Shown: piece after piece, positions 58,749-64,000 of the stretch | Position numbering within the stretch: the stretch's first letter is position 1 | Layout of the letters: the number at the start of each line of letters is the position of its first letter | Source of the DNA: Didymella arachidicola | Lineage: Eukaryota > Ascomycota > Dothideomycetes > Pleosporales > Didymellaceae | DNA: 64,000 nt | Assembly: GCA_016630955.3 (NCBI GenBank) | Contig: CM050000.1 | Location: 1,240,001-1,304,000, forward strand | Direction of reading: 5' to 3' | Program-made: the position numbers and the translations under genes | The notes under the pieces: generated by a model | Database searches by the model: none | Told to the model about the DNA's origin: nothing | What the model saw: only the letters and a program-made list of their open reading frames with translations

Positions 58749-61700
58749 AAGGCACCAGGATGACGGCATTGTTGGACTCAGGAGCACAAAGTAACTACGT
58801 GTCTCAATCCGCTATCACGCAAGCAGGCTTGCAAAAGCGAAGAAAGGAAGAACCATACCCTTTACGAGTAGCCAACGGAGAACCAATGCCAGGAGAGTCA
58901 ACTGTGACCCATGAAGTGGTACAGCGACGTCTCAGAGTATTCAACCACGAGGAATTGATAGACCTAGATGTTCTGGGAACGGCCGCCCACGATATCATAT
59001 TAGGACTCCCTTGGTTAAGAGAGCACAATCCATGGATCGACTGGAAGAACCAGCGAATAACGCTCACGTGTCACGGATCAGGTACACCCGGACAGCGACC
59101 CGCGCAGCTCACGACGCAGCTGGTGGATGAGAAGGAGATCAACAACATCTCTTCGAACAAGACGCGCCAAGATAGAGCGGTCGACCGTGCAGATACCGAC
59201 CAGCCCCCGGATCACAAAGCGACGGTTAAGGAGGACAGTACAACTCCTGACATCCCGGACGAATATAGAGAGTTTATAGACCTCTTCCGCGATGAGAAGA
59301 CTGCGAAGGCATTACCGCAGCACCAAGAATGGGACCACGAGATTAAGCTCGAACCAGGCAAGAAGCCCCCATTTGGGCCCATATACCAGATGTCAGAAAA
59401 GGAACTTGAGGAACTGCGCAAATACCTTAAGGAGAACCTTGACAAAGGATTCATTAGAGAATCAGAATCCCCAGCAGGATTTCCCATTCTATTCGTACCA
59501 AAGAAAGACGGCAAGCTACGACCTTGCGTTGATTTCCGAAAACTCAATGATATCACGATCAAGAATCGTTACCCGCTACCGAACATCAGCGAACTACAGG
59601 ATCGGTTAGCCGGAGCACAGTACTTCACTGCGTTAGACTTAAGAGGAGCGTATAACCTCATCCGCATGAAGGAAGGCGAAGAATGGAAGACGGCGTTCAG
59701 AACCCGTTACGGTCATTACGAGTATTTGGTCATGCCATTTGGGCTTACCAACGCACCAGCAACGTGTCAGGCGCTCATCAACAACGTGCTGAGGGCACAC
59801 TTGGACATTACTGTGGTGGCGTATCTCGATGACATCCTAGTGTACAGCAAAACACTGGAAGAGCATGTCGAACATGTACGACAAGTGCTTATCTGCTTAG
59901 GAGCAGCACACCTACGCCTGAAACCCGAGAAGTGCGAGTGGCACAAGGAGGAAGTCGAATTCCTAGGGTTTGTCGTAGGAAGACACGGAGTCAAGATGAG
60001 CAAAGATAAGACCCAGGTTGTGAAGGATTGGCCAGTACCCAAAACCGTCAAGAACATTCAAGAGTTCTTAGGGTTTGTCAACTTCAACCGACGCTTCATC
60101 AAGGACTACTCCACGAAGGCCTTACCGCTTACAAAGCTCACGCGGAAGGACACACCTTTTAAATGGGATGCAGATCAGGACAAAGCCTTTGAAACGCTGA
60201 AGCAGGCTTGTGTGGATCCACCCACATTGGTTACATTCAGGAGCGGAGAACCGCTAAGAATGGAAACAGATGCCTCAGATTTGGCATTAGGAGCATGCAT
60301 CACGCAGGAACGAGATGGCCAATGGCACCCAATTGCCTACTACTCACGCAAGTTCTCAGGACCAGAAGAACGATACGATGTGCACGACAAGGAACTACTC
60401 GCAATCGTATCTGCCCTAGAACATTGGCGAGTATATGCTGAGAGTTGTTCAGAACTCACGATCTACACGGATCATAAGAACCTGGTACATTTCACGACAA
60501 CTAAGGTATTGAATAGACGACAAGTACGATGGTCTGAGACCCTCGGACAATACAAGTTCAAGATCCTTTACACACCAGGCAAGGACAACGGAAGAGCAGA
60601 CGCGCTCAGCAGACGACATGATCTCGCAGGATCTAAGACGATCAACGAATCAGCCATCCTCGGTATCAACAAAGATGGATCGTTGGGACCATCACAGCAG
60701 CTCAACAACATGATGCTAGTTCAGCAAGAACAACGTGTACCGTCAAAAGTTCCTGAGGAACTGGAACAACAAATCATAAGCAGTCATCACGATGACCCGC
60801 TACACGGACACCCCGGCATCACAAGGACAATGGAACTCATCAAGAGACATTACGAGTTCCCAAACATGCGCGACAAGGTCGGCAAGTTTATCAAGAATTG
60901 CGTAAGCTGTCAGCAGAATAAACACAGCACGCACGCCAAGTATGGAGAAGCACAGGCAATGGAGCCGCCAACGGCACCATGGACAAATATCACGATGGAT
61001 TTTGTCACACAGCTACCTACCTCCAAAGATCCTGTAACAGGATACGCCTACGACTCGATCTTCGTTGTGGTAGACCGATTTACCAAGTACGCTGAGATGA
61101 TACCATTTCGTCATAGCTACACTGCAGAGCAGCTTGCACGAGTGTTTCTAGATAGGATCATCCGCTACCATGGTATTCCCGAGTCAATCATCAGCGATCG
61201 AGATAAGCTCTTCACGTCAAACTATTGGACCACGCTGCTAGCAGCGATAGGCACCAAGAAGAAGCTATCCACGGCATACCATCCGCAGACGGATGGCCAA
61301 ACGGAACGAGTGAACCAAACTATGGAGACGTACCTCCGCATCTACTGCAACCAGCGGCAGGACAACTGGGTTTCACTGTTGCCTATGGCTCAAATCGCGT
61401 ACAACAACAAATTATCGGAAGCAACGGGCGTAACGCCGTTCTTCGCGAACCACGGGAGACACCCAAATCTCTTTACAAGGTCATTGGACAGTAACATTCA
61501 AACGGAATCAGCGATCACTTCAGTCGAAGCACTAAAGGAAGTACATCAGCAATCGCTTGAGAACATCGCCAAAGCTCAGTCAAGAAGCATCTCTTATGTC
61601 AACAAGAAACGAAAAACGGCACCTCTGCTAGAAGAGGGGGATAAAGTGTACCTCCTCACCAAGAATCTACGCACACGGCGACTAACAAAAAAACTGGACA

Positions 61701-62119
61701 AAGTCAAAGTCGGACCATTTTTCATTTCCAAACGAATCAGCCCAGTCAACTATCGACTCGCGCTGCCCAAGGATGCAAAGATCCATCCAGTGTTCCACAT
61801 CGCTCTGTTGGAACCTGCCGACCCCAGAACACCAATCCAGAAAGACTTCCACTACCAGGCAGACGGCCAGGACGAGTGGGAAGTTGAAAAAATAATAAAA
61901 CACCGAAAGAAGGGACGAAACATTGAGTATCTAGTCAAGTGGTTAGGATACCCAGACTCAGAGAACACGTGGGAACCAGAAGCAAACCTCACGAACTGTC
62001 GCCAGTCGCTGACGCAGTATCGAAATTCTGTGGCCAGTACGGCACAGGATCCACGGGGTTCCCAGCAAGGAAGTCAACAAAGAGTTGGTCTGATAAGAGA
62101 CCAGAGGAGGAATCGTTAG
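58619..62119 (+). CDS. pol: Pol polyprotein of copy D
   Basis: 1166 residues from the -1 shift. Protease DSGAQS, RT YLDDILVYS, RNase H ETDASDLALGA, integrase HHCC and DD35E, GPFFI motif and chromodomain (EWEVEKIIKHRKKGRNIEYL) are intact. The first ~250 codons are almost identical in DNA to copies A and C; further on (about 60650 and later) third-position and amino-acid differences are common (for example KYAEMIPF for KAAEFVPF). Confidence 0.95.
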   Translation, partial: RHVASERHQKTGRGRSLNNVQGSRNRRQDSNETHSLIRFPVVLEGTRMTALLDSGAQSNYVSQSAITQAGLQKRRKEEPYPLRVANGEPMPGESTVTHEVVQRRLRVFNHEELIDLDVLGTAAHDIILGLPWLREHNPWIDWKNQRITLTCHGSGTPGQRPAQLTTQLVDEKEINNISSNKTRQDRAVDRADTDQPPDHKATVKEDSTTPDIPDEYREFIDLFRDEKTAKALPQHQEWDHEIKLEPGKKPPFGPIYQMSEKELEELRKYLKENLDKGFIRESESPAGFPILFVPKKDGKLRPCVDFRKLNDITIKNRYPLPNISELQDRLAGAQYFTALDLRGAYNLIRMKEGEEWKTAFRTRYGHYEYLVMPFGLTNAPATCQALINNVLRAHLDITVVAYLDDILVYSKTLEEHVEHVRQVLICLGAAHLRLKPEKCEWHKEEVEFLGFVVGRHGVKMSKDKTQVVKDWPVPKTVKNIQEFLGFVNFNRRFIKDYSTKALPLTKLTRKDTPFKWDADQDKAFETLKQACVDPPTLVTFRSGEPLRMETDASDLALGACITQERDGQWHPIAYYSRKFSGPEERYDVHDKELLAIVSALEHWRVYAESCSELTIYTDHKNLVHFTTTKVLNRRQVRWSETLGQYKFKILYTPGKDNGRADALSRRHDLAGSKTINESAILGINKDGSLGPSQQLNNMMLVQQEQRVPSKVPEELEQQIISSHHDDPLHGHPGITRTMELIKRHYEFPNMRDKVGKFIKNCVSCQQNKHSTHAKYGEAQAMEPPTAPWTNITMDFVTQLPTSKDPVTGYAYDSIFVVVDRFTKYAEMIPFRHSYTAEQLARVFLDRIIRYHGIPESIISDRDKLFTSNYWTTLLAAIGTKKKLSTAYHPQTDGQTERVNQTMETYLRIYCNQRQDNWVSLLPMAQIAYNNKLSEATGVTPFFANHGRHPNLFTRSLDSNIQTESAITSVEALKEVHQQSLENIAKAQSRSISYVNKKRKTAPLLEEGDKVYLLTKNLRTRRLTKKLDKVKVGPFFISKRISPVNYRLALPKDAKIHPVFHIALLEPADPRTPIQKDFHYQADGQDEWEVEKIIKHRKKGRNIEYLVKWLGYPDSENTWEPEANLTNCRQSLTQYRNSVASTAQDPRGSQQGSQQRVGLIRDQRRNR

Positions 62120-62579
62120 CCTGTGACCAGCGGAAATCAGCGAGTGGATTGGTGGTGGATGACGTGGCTGTCGTACGCGACGCTTCCGACTCTTGCCCCT
62201 GTTCCTGCACCTGCAACACGGCCAGATCACGACGCGCGAAGACCTGCTCCCGACTCTCAATTTCTGCCAGCTCACGCTCAAGACGAGCAGCATCTTCTTT
62301 GGCACGCAACAACGCTATACGCGTCTTACGCTTCTCTTCTTCAACTTTTTCCCATTCTTCTTCAGAAACAAAAAGACTGCACTCTGCATGGACTGCGATA
62401 CAGCCAGCGCAGCGACCAGTTGCAGTATCCACAAAGCAACGGAAGTTCTTTTCCTCACACCGCTTGCAGCGAAACACCATTTCCTTTGCTTCAGCACGCA
62501 GACGATCTGCACGCGCACGACGCGCTTCGGTAGACGACACCTTGCGAGGTGCACGAGATCTCGTTGATTCCTTAGGCAT
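61989..62579 (-). CDS. Antisense Zn2Cys6 coiled-coil protein of copy D
   Basis: 196 residues from the ATG at 62579 (MPKESTRSR); an upstream in-frame ATG at 62663 is less likely because TATAAGTA lies between the two, 47 nt before the chosen start. The six-cysteine cluster (FRCKRCEEKNFRC, GRCAGCIAVHAEC) keeps the Zn2Cys6 spacing. A coiled coil (RLERELAEIESREQVFARRD) and the acidic tail (DQLFVDFLAGNPVDPVPYW) follow. Compared with copy A, a 19-codon stretch over the cluster differs at nine bases, all silent in this frame. Confidence 0.78.
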   Translation of the reverse strand: MPKESTRSRAPRKVSSTEARRARADRLRAEAKEMVFRCKRCEEKNFRCFVDTATGRCAGCIAVHAECSLFVSEEEWEKVEEEKRKTRIALLRAKEDAARLERELAEIESREQVFARRDLAVLQVQEQGQESEASRTTATSSTTNPLADFRWSQANDSSSGLLSDQLFVDFLAGNPVDPVPYWPQNFDTASATGDSS

Positions 62580-62707
62580 GGTCAGGGAGGATGCGGAAAC
62601 AAGAGGCGGCACGCCTTTGACACTATACTTATACCTACGACCTGATATGCGACCGCACGGCACGGAACAACGTTATCGAGGACGATAATCCTAGGAGGGG
62701 AGGATAG

Positions 62708-63209
62708 TGTTACGATCACAGGAGAAGGGAAGCCACAAGTAGACGAACGGACTCTACTGCAGTAGTGCGGGGTGACGCATATGTGTCCCACAAGTCACGT
62801 GACTGGTATCCCGCCAAGCACAAGTATCCCGGAGACCACAGGTATCCCGGAGACCACAGGTATCCCGGAGACCACAGGTATCCCGGAGACCACAGGTATC
62901 CCGGAGACCACAGGTATCCCGGAGACTACAGGTACTCGGGATACAGGAATAGTATATAGTACGTAGGAACACAACTCTTACAGTTCGTGTTCAACCTAAG
63001 TTTCAATCTACGATATTGGATCTCAACCAACCTTCGAGCTAGACAGTCTACTCTGTACTACTCATTGTTAACCCCCCTGCTTTCAAGACTGACAGATCAT
63101 ATCTGTACACCTTATTGCAACCCCCACCTTGTGTCCCTGTTACTGTATTCATCCCTGAGAACCAACAGAACTAGTGCTTACGAGCTTTGCTTAAAGTACG
63201 ACTTCAACA
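62708..63209 (+). repeat. 3' LTR of copy D
   Basis: 502 bp with the same six 18 bp units (62825-62932); appears identical to the 5' LTR. Confidence 0.93.
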
Positions 63210-63214
63210 ATAGC

Positions 63215-63619
63215 TTTCTTATAAGCTACTCTAAAGTATAGTAGAAACTTCTACTTTATAATATAGTTAATCTAGTTATATATAAGCTTATTAACCTTAT
63301 CTTTATATACCTTCTTTAGAGGGCTAAAACAACCTATATTAAGTAGCTATAGAAGGTATAATAAGTCTATAGGTATATATAGAATTATAATCTTATAATT
63401 CTTATAGTATTATATAAATTCTATAGATTTATAGCTTTTATAACTATTAATAATTAGTATATAGTAGGTACTAATAGTATATATCTTTATATACCTATTA
63501 AAGTACTTTAACTAGTTAAAACTAAGCTTATTAGTAGTCTAGCTATTTTTAAAGATAGTAATAGTCTAATTTTAAGGTAAATTATTATTCTTATACTAGC
63601 TAGACTAGTAGTAGTAGGC
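63215..63619 (-). pseudogene. Heavily RIPped pogo-like transposase relic, right of copy D
   Basis: AT-rich, but GGGCTAAAACAACCTA near 63322 and AGCTTATTAGTAGTCTAGC near 63525 still parallel the minus-strand pogo-like transposases, in the same order. It is more degraded than the relic at 40533-41273 and 49002-50052. Confidence 0.6.
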
Positions 63620-64000
63620 TGTTGAAGTCGTACTTTAAGCAAAGCTCGTAAGCACTAATTCTATTGGTTCTCAGGGATGAGTACGGTGACAGGAAGCCGA
63701 AGGGGTTGGTTGCAATAAGGTGTACAGATACGATCTGTCAGTCTTGAGAGCAGGGTAACGATGAGTAGTACAGAGTAGACTGTCTAGCTCGAAGGTTGGG
63801 TTTGAGATCCAAAGACAAACTTGATAACTTAGGTTGAACACAAACTGTAAGAGTTGTGTTCCTACTAGAATATATACTTAGTAGGAAAGCTAGAGTATCC
63901 CTTAATGCGCCTTGTTCCCTTGTAACTCGGGATGCATTGTCTTCCCGGGATGTGGTGGCATCCTGTGATTCTTGGGATGACGCTTCTTGGCGGGATGTCG
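63620..64000 (-). mobile_element. LTR (U3 type 3) cut by the window end
   Basis: Starts TGTTGAAGTCG and matches the reverse complement of the solo LTR at 33070-33538, including CATCCCG words. About 381 bp are visible. Whether it is solo or belongs to a full element outside cannot be told. Confidence 0.85.

Larger units (their letters stand above)
56064..63209 (+). mobile_element. Ty3/gypsy chromovirus, copy D (full length, diverged subfamily)
   Basis: 7146 bp, flanked by ATAGC (56059-56063, 63210-63214). LTRs are both 502 bp and look identical, suggesting recent insertion. Gag is clearly diverged from A-C while parts of pol are nearly identical, a mosaic pattern. All ORFs are open. Confidence 0.95.

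Overview
The window is fungal nuclear DNA, most likely from a filamentous ascomycete and plausibly a dothideomycete. The evidence is short 46-49 bp introns with GTATGT-like donors, an APSES/Mbp1-type regulator, Fot1/pogo-like transposons with TA target duplications, a Tad-like LINE, chromodomain Ty3/gypsy elements, and AT-rich relics with the C-to-T pattern of repeat-induced point mutation (RIP). The class-level placement is inference. I found no rRNA, tRNA or CRISPR array.

Layout. (1) 1-10431: two pogo-like transposons. The second (2224-10429, 49 bp inverted repeats, TA duplication) is split by a complete LINE (3446-9487) with a 14 bp target duplication. (2) 11810-19770: a host gene island with a D-2-hydroxyacid dehydrogenase, a small possibly N-myristoylated protein, an Mbp1-like cell-cycle regulator divergent from a LYR-motif protein, a minisatellite carrying seven AATAAA hexamers, and a GNAT acetyltransferase. 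(3) 19771-22294: gene-poor sequence. (4) 22295-64000: a transposon nest with one intact pogo-like element (22295-24142), three more side by side (50055-55646, the last broken by stop codons), strongly RIPped transposase relics, four full-length LTR retrotransposons (A 25195-32361, B 32890-40532 on the minus strand, C 41443-48643, D 56064-63209), three solo LTRs and one LTR cut by the window end.

The retrotransposons are the most interesting part. They are Tf1/sushi-like chromoviruses with gag and pol in different frames joined at a conserved U UUU UUA slippery heptamer. An 8-nt complementarity between the transcript start and the primer site suggests self-priming, and Gag carries three evenly spaced C-X4-C-X2-H motifs after its zinc knuckle. 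All four copies also carry a third ORF on the opposite strand, between pol and the 3' LTR and overlapping the pol end. It encodes a roughly 185-200 residue protein with a perfect Gal4-type Zn2Cys6 spacing followed by a predicted coiled coil. In diverged copies A and D, a 19-codon stretch over the cysteine cluster differs at nine bases, all silent in the antisense frame, and a TATAAGTA box lies exactly 47 nt upstream of the antisense ATG in A, C and D. The LTRs share a constant 3' half but have different U3 halves, several with tandem arrays containing CTCCGGGAT or its reverse complement, a plausible type of Zn2Cys6 target. I propose an element-encoded antisense regulator, analogous in layout to antisense regulators of some retroviruses. 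Its function is inference.

Insertion order can be read from target duplications. The oldest layer is RIPped pogo-like relics. One was entered by a retroelement now reduced to a solo LTR (41274-48996), which was then entered by copy C. Copy B's 3' LTR was entered by another element, now a solo LTR (33070-33538).
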